From contig NZ_JAAATX020000010.1 in assembly GCF_009908265.2 (NCBI RefSeq), positions 150,292-214,291 of the forward strand: a DNA stretch of 64,000 bases, in the 5' to 3' direction. This stretch comes from Paragemmobacter amnigenus (GTDB taxonomy: Bacteria; Pseudomonadota; Alphaproteobacteria; Rhodobacterales; Rhodobacteraceae). Of this stretch, positions 40,268 through 48,669 are shown piece after piece. Position 1 is the stretch's first letter. Each line of letters begins with the position of its first letter. Below the pieces are notes generated by a model. That model was not told where the DNA came from. It ran no database searches and saw only the letters and a program-made list of their open reading frames with translations. The position numbers were made by a program, and so were the translations under genes.

Positions 40268-41169
40268 CAGGGATGGGTAGCGGTCGGCGCGGGGGAAGGA
40301 AAGGGGGCGCGGCGGAGCCAGTCCGCCACGAAGCGCGCCGCCGTGCCGGGGCGGAGGGGGCGGTCGGACCAGAGGCGGAGGCCACGCTCCAGCGTCAGGC
40401 GCTGCGGGAAGGGGGCGATCAGGCGACCGTCGGCAATGTGGGCGGCAACGAGCGTTTCGTGGCCGATCAGCAGGCCCGCGCCGTTCACGCATTCCTCGAC
40501 CGCGAGGGCGTAGAGCGAGAAGGTCGGACCCTGCGGGATGGGGGGCGGGTCCGGGAGGGTCTGGGACCAGAGGTGCCAGTCGTCGGACCATGTGGCGTCC
40601 GACAGGCAGGGGAAGCGGGCGATGTCTTCGGGGCCGCGCAGGCGGGCGGCGAGGGCGGGGGCGCAGACGGGGAAGATGGTGTCGGGGGTCAGGCGACCTT
40701 GGGCGGTGTCGTCGAAGAAGAGCGACAGGTCATAGGGGCTGCGTTTCAGGTTCGGCGGGGTTTCGAGGGCGGTGATGGAGACGGTGATGTCGGGCGCTGC
40801 GGCGCGCAGGGCGGGCAGGCGGGGCGAGAGCCAGAGTTGCGCGATGGCGGGCAGCGTGGCGATGTGGACGGTGCGGGGGGCCGCTGCGGAGCGCAGGTCG
40901 TTCACGGCGGTGCCCAGCGCGTCGAAGGCGGCCGTGAAGGCGGGAAGCGTCTGCTGGCCAAGGGCCGTGAGGCGCACGCCGCGCGGGGTGCGGGTGAAGA
41001 GGGGGGCGCCGAGGGTGGATTCGAGTTGCTTGACATGGGCCGTCACCGCGCCGGGGGTGACGCCCAGTTCCTGCGCGGCGGCGGCGAAACCGCCAAGGCG
41101 GGCCGCAGCCTCGAAGGCGCGGAGCGCGGTGAGGGGCAGGTCTTTCGGGCGGGGCGGGGCGACGGGCAT
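40267..41169 (-). CDS. LysR-family transcriptional regulator
   Basis: A 300-residue regulator with the winged helix at 13-70 (LPLTALRAFEAAARLGGFAA, then LGVTPGAVTAHVKQLESTLG and PLFTRTPRGVRLT), of the GcvA-like type. A substrate-binding domain fills the rest. The ATG at 41169 has AAGGCTAACC before it. It is divergent from the SHMT-like gene across a 100-base region with direct repeats and coupled to the DMT transporter, so both are candidate targets. Confidence 0.92.
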   Translation of the reverse strand: MPVAPPRPKDLPLTALRAFEAAARLGGFAAAAQELGVTPGAVTAHVKQLESTLGAPLFTRTPRGVRLTALGQQTLPAFTAAFDALGTAVNDLRSAAAPRTVHIATLPAIAQLWLSPRLPALRAAAPDITVSITALETPPNLKRSPYDLSLFFDDTAQGRLTPDTIFPVCAPALAARLRGPEDIARFPCLSDATWSDDWHLWSQTLPDPPPIPQGPTFSLYALAVEECVNGAGLLIGHETLVAAHIADGRLIAPFPQRLTLERGLRLWSDRPLRPGTAARFVADWLRRAPFPSPAPTATHP

Positions 41170-41177
41170 GGTTAGCC

Positions 41178-41205
41178 TTAGATTTTCTGACCCTAGATTT
41201 TCGCA
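41178..41205. promoter_or_regulatory. Direct repeats in the LysR/SHMT-like divergent promoter
   Basis: TTAGATTTTCTGA (41178-41190) and CTAGATTTTCGCA (41193-41205) repeat with a 15-base period in the A/T-rich gap between the divergent genes. This may be a regulator-binding region. Confidence 0.4.
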
Positions 41206-41269
41206 TTTCTGATTTGCGGGCAAGGGGGATGTGGTGCTGATCTTGGCGGGCAACAGAGGAGTTTCCGCC

Positions 41270-42595
41270 ATGACGCATCTTGAACGCCGGAACTGGGTGC
41301 CTGCCGCCTGCGAGGATCATGTCCTGACGCTGGCGGGGCGTGTGGCAGCGGCGGAGTCCGCGGCGGTGGAGGCGCGGGTGGAGGCGCTGATCGCGCGCAA
41401 TCTGGAGATCCACGACCACGAGTGCTTCAACCTGAACCCCGCGACGAATGTGATGAACCCGCGGGCCGAGGCGGCGCTGGGGCGGGGGTTGGGGTCGCGG
41501 CCGTCGCTGGGCTATCCGGGCGACAAGTACGAGATGGGGCTGGAGGCGATCGAGGAGATCGAGGTCATCGCGGCGGAACTGGCGGCGGAGGTGTTCGGCG
41601 CGTCCTATGCCGAGATCAGGTGTGCTTCGGGGGCGATGGCGAACCTTTACGGCTTCATGGCACTGGCGAAACCCGGGGATGCGATCATCGCGCCGCCGCC
41701 TGCGGTGGGCGGGCATGTGACGCATCACAAGGCGGGCTGTGCGGGGCTGTATGGGTTGGTCACGCATGACGCGCCGGTGAATGCGGATGGCTATACGGTG
41801 GATCTTGAGGGGCTGCGGGCGCTGGCGCATCGGGTGCGGCCCAAGATCATCACCATCGGCGGGTCGCTGAACCTGTTTGCCCATCCGGTGCGCGAGGTGC
41901 GGGCGATTGCCGACGAGGTGGGGGCGTTCGTCCTGTTCGATGCGGCGCATCAGTGCGGGATCATCGCGGGGGGTGTCTGGGCCAATCCGCTGGACGAGGG
42001 GGCGCATCTGATGACGATGAGCACCTATAAATCGCTGGGCGGGCCTGCGGGCGGGTTGATCGTGACGCGGGATGCGGGGATTGCGGAACGGCTGGACCAT
42101 ATCGCCTTTCCGGGGATGACGGCGAATTTCGATGCGGGGAAGTCGGCGGCCTTGGCGATTTCGCTGCTGGATTGGCGCGCGCATGGGCGGGCCTATGCGC
42201 AGGCGATGGTCGATCTGGCGCAGGCGCTGGCGCGGGAATTGGCGGCGGCGGGGGTGCCCGTCTTTGCGGCGGATCGGGGGATGACGACAAGCCACCAGTT
42301 CGCGGTGGAGGCGGCGGGGTTCGGCGGCGGGCAGGCGGCGAGCAAGACGTTGCGGAAGGCGGGGTTTCTGGCCTGCGGGATCGGGTTGCCGATTGCTGCG
42401 GTTGACGGCGACCTGAACGGGCTGCGGATCGGCACGCCGGAGCTGGTGCGGCGGGGGGTGACGGTGGCGGATGCGCCGGCGCTGGCCGCGCTGATTGCCG
42501 AGGGGCTGCGGGGGAACGATCCCGGCGCGGTGGCGGCGCGGGTGCGCGAGATGCGGGCGCGGTTCACGGGGTTGCACTACGTGCGGATGGCCTGA
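41270..42595 (+). CDS. SHMT-like PLP-dependent enzyme (serine hydroxymethyltransferase family)
   Basis: A 441-residue fold-type I PLP enzyme related to serine hydroxymethyltransferase but divergent from standard GlyA. It has SLGYPGDKYEMGLEAIEEIE (20 residues, in place of the usual GYPGKRYYGG), the cofactor Asp-His segment FVLFDAAHQCGIIAGG, and the PLP lysine Lys254 in MSTYKSLGGPAGGLIV, replacing the standard TTTHKTLRGPRGG. It may act on serine, threonine or another beta-hydroxy amino acid, with or without folate. AGAGGAG lies 8 bases before the ATG. Its 3' end overlaps the convergent TetR gene by 19 bases. A LysR regulator is divergent. Confidence 0.82.
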   Translation: MTHLERRNWVPAACEDHVLTLAGRVAAAESAAVEARVEALIARNLEIHDHECFNLNPATNVMNPRAEAALGRGLGSRPSLGYPGDKYEMGLEAIEEIEVIAAELAAEVFGASYAEIRCASGAMANLYGFMALAKPGDAIIAPPPAVGGHVTHHKAGCAGLYGLVTHDAPVNADGYTVDLEGLRALAHRVRPKIITIGGSLNLFAHPVREVRAIADEVGAFVLFDAAHQCGIIAGGVWANPLDEGAHLMTMSTYKSLGGPAGGLIVTRDAGIAERLDHIAFPGMTANFDAGKSAALAISLLDWRAHGRAYAQAMVDLAQALARELAAAGVPVFAADRGMTTSHQFAVEAAGFGGGQAASKTLRKAGFLACGIGLPIAAVDGDLNGLRIGTPELVRRGVTVADAPALAALIAEGLRGNDPGAVAARVREMRARFTGLHYVRMA

Positions 42596-43068
42596 AGCAA
42601 CGCGTCCAGCGCGGGGGCGGGATCGTCGGGCGCGCGGGACAGGGCCATGCCATGCGCCCAATCGATCAGGATGTCGCGCCAGACGGTGGCGGTGGCGTCG
42701 GTCAGGCCACGGTCGCGGAGCAGGCTGTGGAGGCGGTCGGTGATGCGCTGCGCCTGCGTCGGCAAGGGGCCTGCGAGGCGGAAGAGGGCGAGCGTCAGGT
42801 CGGGGTGGCGGCGGATGGCGGCGGTATAGGCGGTCATCAGCCCGCGCAGGTCGGGGGCGTCGATATCCGCGTGGCAGCGGTCGGCAAGGGCGCGGATCAG
42901 GGCGTCGCGGCTGCCGATATGATGCTGCACGGCCATGGGGGTGACGTTCAGGCGGGTGGCGAGGGCGCGGATGGTCAGGGCGGCTTCGCCTTGGGTCAGA
43001 AGGTCCAGCGCGGCGGTCAGGATGGCGTCATGTGTCAGGCGCGGCGTGCGGGGGCGGCCTGCGGTCAT
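42577..43068 (-). CDS. TetR-family transcriptional regulator
   Basis: A 163-residue repressor with the TetR helix-turn-helix at the N-terminus (LTHDAILTAALDLLTQGEAA, then LATRLNVTPMAVQHHIGSRD) and a short ligand domain (LTLALFRLAGPLPTQAQRIT). The start is the ATG at 43068, which overlaps the stop of the upstream reductase gene as ATGA; another ATG at 43080 lies within that gene. The two genes form an operon in which the regulator probably controls the reductase and itself. Confidence 0.9.
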   Translation of the reverse strand: MTAGRPRTPRLTHDAILTAALDLLTQGEAALTIRALATRLNVTPMAVQHHIGSRDALIRALADRCHADIDAPDLRGLMTAYTAAIRRHPDLTLALFRLAGPLPTQAQRITDRLHSLLRDRGLTDATATVWRDILIDWAHGMALSRAPDDPAPALDALLQAIRT

Positions 43069-43610
43069 GCCATGCGCCATGTGGATTGGACGAGGCCGGA
43101 AGGGAAGGCGGTTGTCGTGTCGTGTTGCAGGGGGATGTCCTGCGGGAGCGTGCCGAAGAGCGGGCGGCCTGCGCCGATGAGGACGGGGGCGGTGGTGATG
43201 GTCAGCGTTTCGATCAGGCGGGCGCGCAGGAAGGACTGGATGATCTGCCCGCCGTCGATATAGGCGCGGCGGTGGCCGCAGGCGGCGAGGTGGGCCATGG
43301 CCTGTTGCGGAGAGAGGTCGGCGACGGTGGCTTTGCCCTGAAGGTGGGCGGGGATGGTTTGCAGGGTGCTGGAGAGGACGAGGACCGGCAGGGTGTAGTG
43401 CCATTCGGGGAAGGTCAGGACCGACTCGAAGGTGCCGCGGCCCATGACGATGCAGTCCATCGTGGCGATGAAGGCGTCGTAACCGTGATCTTCCGCAGGG
43501 TCATCGCGGGACAGGAGCCAGTCGAGCGTGCCGTCGGGGCGGGCGATATAGCCGTCGAGGCTGGTGGCGATGAAGGCGTGGCCGGTAAGGGCGCCGGTGG
43601 TGGGGGGCAT
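43065..43610 (-). CDS. Dihydrofolate reductase family (RibD C-terminal domain) protein
   Basis: A 181-residue NADPH-binding protein of the RibD_C/DHFR-like family: FIATSLDGYIARPDGTLDWL at the start, DCIVMGRGTFESVLTFPEWH in the middle, and AYIDGGQIIQSFLRARLIET toward the end. Stand-alone members are reductases of unknown substrate, not classical folate enzymes. It is the first gene of a two-gene operon with the TetR regulator and has a good promoter 25 bases before the start codon. Confidence 0.88.
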   Translation of the reverse strand: MPPTTGALTGHAFIATSLDGYIARPDGTLDWLLSRDDPAEDHGYDAFIATMDCIVMGRGTFESVLTFPEWHYTLPVLVLSSTLQTIPAHLQGKATVADLSPQQAMAHLAACGHRRAYIDGGQIIQSFLRARLIETLTITTAPVLIGAGRPLFGTLPQDIPLQHDTTTAFPSGLVQSTWRMA

Positions 43611-43634
43611 GGGGCGGGTCCGCTATTTGTACGC

Positions 43635-43663
43635 TGTATAATTTTTCGCTGCCCTGCGCGCAA
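43635..43663 (-). promoter_or_regulatory. Promoter of the reductase-TetR operon
   Basis: On the minus strand TTGCGC (43658-43663), a 17-base spacer and TATACA (43635-43640). An imperfect dyad around TATACAGCGTACAAATA overlaps the start point and could be the TetR operator. Confidence 0.6.
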
Positions 43664-43689
43664 GCGCCCGCCGCAAGGGAAAGCCAGTG

Positions 43690-43774
43690 CGTCCCGGGCC
43701 TGACCCGGGACCTCTGCGTCTGGCGGTACGCCGGAGGTGGTGGAGGCCCCGGGTCAGGCCCGGGGCGGGGATTG
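43690..43774. repeat. REP-like GC palindrome pair, copy D
   Basis: CGTCCCGGGCCTGACCCGGG, a variable middle that is itself a small hairpin (GGCGGTACGCC), then GGCCCCGGGTCAGGCCCGGG. It lies between the reductase promoter and the gmaS terminator. Confidence 0.75.
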
Positions 43775-43790
43775 CAGGGGGGAACCGCGC

Positions 43791-43821
43791 AAAAAGAAAC
43801 CCGCCGGATCGCTCCGGCGGG
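43791..43821 (-). terminator. Rho-independent terminator after gmaS
   Basis: On the minus strand CCCGCCGGA-GCGA-TCCGGCGGG followed by TTTCTTTTT. It has a 9-bp perfect stem and a clear U-tract, and begins 26 bases past the gmaS stop. It closes the mgsABC-gmaS operon. Confidence 0.92.
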
Positions 43822-43847
43822 AAGGGTCGCCTTCAGGGGAAGACGGA

Positions 43848-45155
43848 TCAGATGTCCAGCGTGTTCTCGTGCTCCCAGCGCGAGAAGTGGGACACGTAGC
43901 TGTTCCATTCCTGATGCTTCAGCTTCAGGTAGGCGGAGGAGAATTCCTCGCCCATCATGGATTTCAGCGTGCGGTCCTTGTCGTATTCGCGCAGCGCGTC
44001 GAGAAGGTTCAGCGGCAGTTTCGGCGCGCCCTTCACGGTATGGCCCTGCTGGTACATGTCGATGTCGTAGCGGCGGCCGGGGTCTGCCTTGGTGCGGACG
44101 CCGTCCAGACCGGCGGCGATGATGACCGCCTGCAGCAGGTAGGGGTTCGCCGCCCCGTCAGGCAGGCGCAGTTCGAACCGGCCCGGGCCCGGGACGCGGA
44201 CCATGTGGGTGCGGTTGTTGCCCGTCCACGTCACCGTGTTCGGCGCCCAGGTCGCACCGGAGGAGGTGCGGGGGGCGTTGATGCGCTTGTAGCTGTTCAC
44301 GGTCGGGTTGCAGATCGCGGCCAGCGCCGAGGCGTGCTTCATGATCCCGCCGAGGAAGTGGCGGCCCTGATCCGACAGGGACAGTTCCTTGGTCGGGTCC
44401 GAGAAGGCGTTGGTCTTGCCGTCCACCGACCAGACCGAGATATGGGCGTGGCAGCCCGATCCGGTCAGGCCCTTGAAGGGCTTGGGCATGAAGGTCGCGC
44501 GCAGGCCGTGCTTTTCGGCCACCGACTTCATCATGAATTTGAAGAAGGACAGCTTGTCGGCGGTCTGCAGCGCGTCGTCATATTTCCAGTTCATCTCGAA
44601 CTGGCCGATCGCATCTTCGTGGTCGGACTGGTAGGGTTCCCAGCCCATGTCCAGCATGTAGTCGGACACTTCGGAGATCACGTCGTAGCGGCGCATGATC
44701 GCCTGCTGGTCATAGCAGGGCTTTTCGGCCGCATCGTAGGGGTCGGCGCATTTGTCGCCTTCGGGGGTGAGCAGGAAGAATTCCGGCTCCACCCCGGTCT
44801 TGACGCGCAGACCTTCCTTGGCGGCTTCGTCGACCAGACGGCGCAGGACGTTGCGCGGTGCCTGGGCGAGGGGCTTGTCCTCCATCACGCAGTTCGAGGC
44901 GACCCATGCGACTTCGGGTTTCCACGGAAGCTGGATGGCCGCTTCGGGATCGGGAACAGCCATCATGTCGGGATGGGCGGGGGTCAGGTCGAGCCATGTC
45001 GCGAAACCGGCGAAACCTGCCCCGTCCACGGCCATGTCGTTGATCGCCTGCGTCGGAACCAGTTTGGCCCGCTGACTTCCGAAGAGGTCAGTGTAGGAGA
45101 CCATGAAATATTTGACACCCTTGGATTCGGCCCACTTGGCAAGATCTTTTGCCAT
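43848..45155 (-). CDS. gmaS: Gamma-glutamylmethylamide synthetase (type III glutamine-synthetase family)
   Basis: A 435-residue ATP-dependent ligase of the glutamine synthetase superfamily. Context identifies it as GmaS, joining glutamate and monomethylamine to gamma-glutamylmethylamide. Motifs are VEPEFFLLTPEGD (metal-binding Glu), DHEDAIGQFEMNW, GSGCHAHISVWS, NSYKRINAPRTSSGATWAP and the Arg-rich GRFELRLPDGAANPYL. It is the last gene of the operon mgsA-mgsB-mgsC-gmaS, ahead of a terminator. By sequence alone it could be an ordinary GlnT; the N-methylglutamate gene set around it favours GmaS. Confidence 0.85.
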   Translation of the reverse strand: MAKDLAKWAESKGVKYFMVSYTDLFGSQRAKLVPTQAINDMAVDGAGFAGFATWLDLTPAHPDMMAVPDPEAAIQLPWKPEVAWVASNCVMEDKPLAQAPRNVLRRLVDEAAKEGLRVKTGVEPEFFLLTPEGDKCADPYDAAEKPCYDQQAIMRRYDVISEVSDYMLDMGWEPYQSDHEDAIGQFEMNWKYDDALQTADKLSFFKFMMKSVAEKHGLRATFMPKPFKGLTGSGCHAHISVWSVDGKTNAFSDPTKELSLSDQGRHFLGGIMKHASALAAICNPTVNSYKRINAPRTSSGATWAPNTVTWTGNNRTHMVRVPGPGRFELRLPDGAANPYLLQAVIIAAGLDGVRTKADPGRRYDIDMYQQGHTVKGAPKLPLNLLDALREYDKDRTLKSMMGEEFSSAYLKLKHQEWNSYVSHFSRWEHENTLDI

Positions 45156-45202
45156 TTAAAACTCCCTGTCCTGTCCTTTGTCCGGCTTTGCGCCGTGTGT
45201 CT

Positions 45203-46528
45203 TCAGAAGCCGTTGCGTCCGGGGATCCAGCTTGTGCCGGCCAGCGGAACGCCCGCCATGGCGGCGGATTCGATGGTCAGCGCGCAAAGATCCTCGGGTT
45301 CGAGGTTGTGCAGGTGATTCTTGCCGCAGGCGCGGGCGATCGTCTGCGCCTCCAGCGTCATCACCTTGAGGTAATTCTTCAAGCGGCGACCACCGAGGAT
45401 GGGGTCGAACCGCTTGTAGAGTTCGGGGTCCTGCGTGGTGATGCCCGCGGGGTCCTTGCCTTCGTGCCAGTCGTCATAGGCGCCCGCGGTGGTGCCGAGC
45501 TTGTTGTATTCGGCCTCGAGCGCGGGGTCGTTGTCGCCCAGCGCCACCAGCGCGGCGGTGCCGATGGCCACCGCATCGGCGCCCAGCGCCATGGCCTTGG
45601 CCACGTCGGCCCCGGTGCGGATGCCGCCCGAGACGATCAGCTGCACCTTGCGGTGCATCCCGAGGTCCTGCAGCGCCTTCACGGCCTGCGGGATGCAGGC
45701 GAGGATGGGCATGCCGACGTTTTCGATGAAGACGTCCTGCGTCGCGGCGGTGCCGCCCTGCATCCCGTCCAGCACCACCACGTCAGCGCCGGCCTTCACG
45801 GCAAGGGCAGTGTCGTAATAGGGGCGCGCGCCGCCGACCTTGACGTAGATCGGCTTTTCCCAGTTCGTGATCTCGCGGATTTCGAGGATCTTGATTTCCA
45901 GATCGTCCGGACCGGTCCAGTCGGGGTGACGGCAGGCCGAGCGCTGGTCGATCCCCTTGGGCAGGTTGCGCATCATGGCGACGCGGTCGGAAATCTTTTG
46001 CCCGAGCAGCATACCGCCGCCGCCCGGTTTGGCGCCCTGCCCCACCACGACCTCGATCGCGTCGGCGCGGCGCAGGTCGTCGGGGTTCATGCCATAGCGG
46101 GACGGCAGGTATTGGTAGACGAGCGTCTTGGAATGGCCGCGCTCTTCCTCGGTCATGCCGCCGTCACCGGTGGTGGTGGAGGTGCCGGCCGCCGAGGCAC
46201 CGCGACCCAGCGCTTCCTTGGCGGGGCCCGAAAGCGCGCCGAAGGACATGCCCGCGATGGTGATCGGGATGTCGAGGTGGATCGGGTTCTTGGCGAAGCG
46301 GGTGCCGAGCCAGACGTCGGTCGCGCATTTCTCGCGGTAGCCTTCCAGCGGATAGCGCGAGATGGAGGCGCCGAGGAAGAGCAGGTCGTCGAAATGCGGC
46401 AGTTTGCGCTTGGACCCGCCACCGCGGATGTCATAGATGCCGGTTGCGGCGGCGCGGCGGATTTCGGCGTTGATGTCGTTGGAGAAGGTCCACGACTGCT
46501 TGGGCGGCGTATGGGGAAAATCGCTCAT
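45203..46528 (-). CDS. mgsC: N-methylglutamate synthase subunit C (FMN glutamate-synthase family)
   Basis: A 441-residue protein corresponding to the FMN/iron-sulfur domain of glutamate synthase. The FMN barrel shows ITIAGMSFGALSGPAKEALG, GQGAKPGGGGMLLGQKIS, ADVVVLDGMQGGTAATQDVF and LIVSGGIRTGADVAKAMALG. Cys residues in ARACGKNH and LCALTIES fit the cluster site. MgsC takes electrons to make N-methylglutamate from gamma-glutamylmethylamide and 2-oxoglutarate. It lies 13 bases after mgsB. The alternative name is GlxD. Confidence 0.87.
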   Translation of the reverse strand: MSDFPHTPPKQSWTFSNDINAEIRRAAATGIYDIRGGGSKRKLPHFDDLLFLGASISRYPLEGYREKCATDVWLGTRFAKNPIHLDIPITIAGMSFGALSGPAKEALGRGASAAGTSTTTGDGGMTEEERGHSKTLVYQYLPSRYGMNPDDLRRADAIEVVVGQGAKPGGGGMLLGQKISDRVAMMRNLPKGIDQRSACRHPDWTGPDDLEIKILEIREITNWEKPIYVKVGGARPYYDTALAVKAGADVVVLDGMQGGTAATQDVFIENVGMPILACIPQAVKALQDLGMHRKVQLIVSGGIRTGADVAKAMALGADAVAIGTAALVALGDNDPALEAEYNKLGTTAGAYDDWHEGKDPAGITTQDPELYKRFDPILGGRRLKNYLKVMTLEAQTIARACGKNHLHNLEPEDLCALTIESAAMAGVPLAGTSWIPGRNGF

Positions 46529-46541
46529 TCTTCTTGCAGCC

Positions 46542-47231
46542 TCAGTAGGACGACGCGTTGTCGATATTGAAGGTGTAGAGTTTGCGGGCAGAGCCGTAGC
46601 GCTTGAACTCTTCGGGTTTGGCCAGATGGTCGGCCTCGCCGCGTTTCAGCAGGTCGGCAAGGAGCGCCAGATGTTCGGGGCGCATTTCCTTTTCGATGCA
46701 GTCGGCACCCAGCGATTTGACGGAACCGCGCACGAAGAGGCGCGCTTCGTAGAGCGAGTCGCCCAGCGCCTCGCCCGCGTCGCCGAGGACGACCATGTTG
46801 CCCGACTGCGCCATGAAGGCGGACATGTGGCCGATGTTGCCGTGCACGACGATGTCGATACCCTTCATCGAGATGCCGCAGCGCGAGGAGGCGTTGCCCT
46901 TGATGACCAGCAACCCGCCGCGGCCGGTGGCACCGGCGTACTGGCTGGCGTCACCGTCGATGATGACGGTGCCGGACATCATGTTTTCCGCCACGCCCGG
47001 ACCGGCCGAGCCTTTGACGCGGACGGTCGCCTGCTTGTTCATGCCGGCGCAGTAATAGCCGGTCGAACCGCGCACAGTGACGTCGACGGGAGCGTCGAGG
47101 CCCACCGCGATGGCATGGGCGCCCTTGGGGTTGATGATCTCCCACGAGGTCTGGTTCGTCTGGCCTTTCAGGCCGTGGAGCGTGGAGTTCAGCGCGCGCA
47201 ACCCTTGGGCGGCGAGGTCGAATGTCTGCAT
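46542..47231 (-). CDS. mgsB: N-methylglutamate synthase subunit B (GXGXG domain)
   Basis: A 229-residue protein made of the beta-helical GXGXG domain found at the end of GltB-type glutamate synthases. Repeated Gly ladders are visible, for example VTVRGSTGYYCAGMNKQATV and GDASQYAGATGRGGLLVIKG. It has no catalytic residues and forms the structural platform between the amidotransferase (MgsA) and FMN (MgsC) subunits. It lies 4 bases after mgsA. It is also annotated GlxC. Confidence 0.87.
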   Translation of the reverse strand: MQTFDLAAQGLRALNSTLHGLKGQTNQTSWEIINPKGAHAIAVGLDAPVDVTVRGSTGYYCAGMNKQATVRVKGSAGPGVAENMMSGTVIIDGDASQYAGATGRGGLLVIKGNASSRCGISMKGIDIVVHGNIGHMSAFMAQSGNMVVLGDAGEALGDSLYEARLFVRGSVKSLGADCIEKEMRPEHLALLADLLKRGEADHLAKPEEFKRYGSARKLYTFNIDNASSY

Positions 47232-47235
47232 GGTC

Positions 47236-48132
47236 TCAGCGTTCCCAGAAGTAGACGGTGGCGGGCTCCGGTTCCCAGACGCGGGCGGATTCGATGCCCG
47301 GCAGGTTGACCATCGCGCGATACTCGGACCCGAAGGCGACGTATTGGTCGGTTTCGGCCATGACGGCGGGCTTGCAGGCGATCGGGTCGCGGACGACGCC
47401 GAAGCCGTTTTTCGTGCCCACGACGAAGGTGAAGAAGCCGTCGAGGTCGGTCAGCGTGGCCTCCATCGCCTCGCCCAGCTTGGCGCCTTCCTGCAGCTTG
47501 TGGCTGATGAAGGCGGCGGCGACTTCGGTGTCGTTCTCCGTCTCGAAGGTCATGCCCGCCTGTTTCAGCACGCGGCGGACCGAGTTGTGGTTCGAGAGCG
47601 AGCCGTTATGCACGAGGCACTGGTCGGCACCGGTGGAGAAGGGGTGAGCGCCCATCGTGGTGACGGCCGATTCGGTCGCCATGCGGGTGTGGCCGATGCC
47701 GTGGGTGCCGGACATGCGCGAGACTTCGAAGCGCGCGGCGACATCCTTGGGAAGGCCGACTTCCTTGTAGATTTCAATGCCTTCGCCCGCCGACATGACC
47801 TTGGCCTTGGGGCGCAGGTCGCGCATGGCGTGGCGTGCGGCCTCAAGCCGGTCCTCGGGCAGTTCGAGGACCATGTGGGTGTCCTTGGCGTGGCCCGTCA
47901 CCTTGGCGGCGATGGCGCGGCCAAGGTCTTCGGCCAGCGTGGCGAAGTCCGCCTCGGGGGCCGAAGATTGCACGGTCAGCTTGGCCTTGCCCTTTTCGGG
48001 GCGGCCATAGATCGCGATGCCCGCACTGTCGGGACCGCGGTCAGTCATTGTGATGAGCATGTCGGTGAGCATGGCACCGAGCTGCGGCTCTAGCTTGGGG
48101 TCCTTCAGGAAAAGCCCGACGATTCCACACAT
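47236..48132 (-). CDS. mgsA: N-methylglutamate synthase subunit A (class II glutamine amidotransferase)
   Basis: A 298-residue Ntn-type amidotransferase. After Met removal Cys2 would be the nucleophile (MCGIVGLFLKD). Further markers are TDRGPDSAGIAIYGRPEKG, THGIGHTRMATESAVTTMGA with CLVHNGSLSNHNSVRR, and NDTEVAAAFISHKLQEG. In the NMG pathway it releases methylamine from gamma-glutamylmethylamide and channels it to the synthase. GAGGAG lies 8 bases before the ATG. It is the first gene of the minus-strand operon, divergent from the small membrane protein genes. It is also annotated GlxB. Confidence 0.87.
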   Translation of the reverse strand: MCGIVGLFLKDPKLEPQLGAMLTDMLITMTDRGPDSAGIAIYGRPEKGKAKLTVQSSAPEADFATLAEDLGRAIAAKVTGHAKDTHMVLELPEDRLEAARHAMRDLRPKAKVMSAGEGIEIYKEVGLPKDVAARFEVSRMSGTHGIGHTRMATESAVTTMGAHPFSTGADQCLVHNGSLSNHNSVRRVLKQAGMTFETENDTEVAAAFISHKLQEGAKLGEAMEATLTDLDGFFTFVVGTKNGFGVVRDPIACKPAVMAETDQYVAFGSEYRAMVNLPGIESARVWEPEPATVYFWER

Positions 48133-48377
48133 GGCATCGACTCCTCTGTTCGCTTCTGACGGTCACGCTAGCACCGAAGATTTTACGTTTCAACTGGGAA
48201 GAAACTTTTTTAACTAGAGGGCAAGGATGTTTTCACATCGCACATTTTCTATGCAAATGTTTTGACAGAATGCCACAGGGGTGCTTCCCTTGGGTAAAGA
48301 ATGTTCACGCACAGCGAACACCCCCGCGTCATGGCCCGGACGCGGAGCGGCAAAAGAGGGGGCCATGGGAGGAAACT
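48133..48377. promoter_or_regulatory. Divergent A/T-rich control region of the methylamine block
   Basis: A 245-base gap between mgsA (minus) and the membrane protein/permease operon (plus). It contains TAAAAT on the minus strand near 48180, TTGACA on the plus strand near 48262, and an inverted repeat TGTTC-N9-GAACA near 48303. TGTTCAC also occurs in the leader of the XRE-cupin regulator gene, making it a candidate binding element for that regulator. Confidence 0.45.
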
Positions 48378-48665
48378 GTGTCAGACCTGGATTCACGGAT
48401 TCAGGCCATGCACAAACGGGACGTGTCCGTTGCCTGGGCATTCGTCATCGGTTTGTGGCTGGCCGTCATCTTCGTGGCGATTGCCACCTGGTCCCTCGCG
48501 CCGTCGTCGGGCGCGCGGACGATGCTTCTGACCGGCGGGTTCACCGTTCTGGTGCTGAACACCGCCGCGATCATGGCGATGCTGCGCCATTACCGCGAGG
48601 ATCGCGACTTCATGTACGGGCTGGACATCAAGTTCCTTGATGAAGCCCGCGCCGCGAAGAGGTGA
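48378..48665 (+). CDS. Small two-helix membrane protein upstream of the APC permease (unknown)
   Basis: A 95-residue protein: a polar N-terminus (VSDLDSRIQAMHKRD), two membrane helices (AWAFVIGLWLAVIFVAIAT and MLLTGGFTVLVLNTAAIMAM) and a charged C-terminal tail (YREDRDFMYGLDIKFLDEAR). The start is a GTG at 48378 with GGGAGGAAACT upstream. It opens a tightly packed operon of three small membrane proteins and an APC permease (gaps of 4, 13 and 1 bases). I do not recognise a characterised family. A helper role for the permease or for methylamine uptake is inferred from position. Confidence 0.75.
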   Translation: MSDLDSRIQAMHKRDVSVAWAFVIGLWLAVIFVAIATWSLAPSSGARTMLLTGGFTVLVLNTAAIMAMLRHYREDRDFMYGLDIKFLDEARAAKR

Positions 48666-48669
48666 GCGG

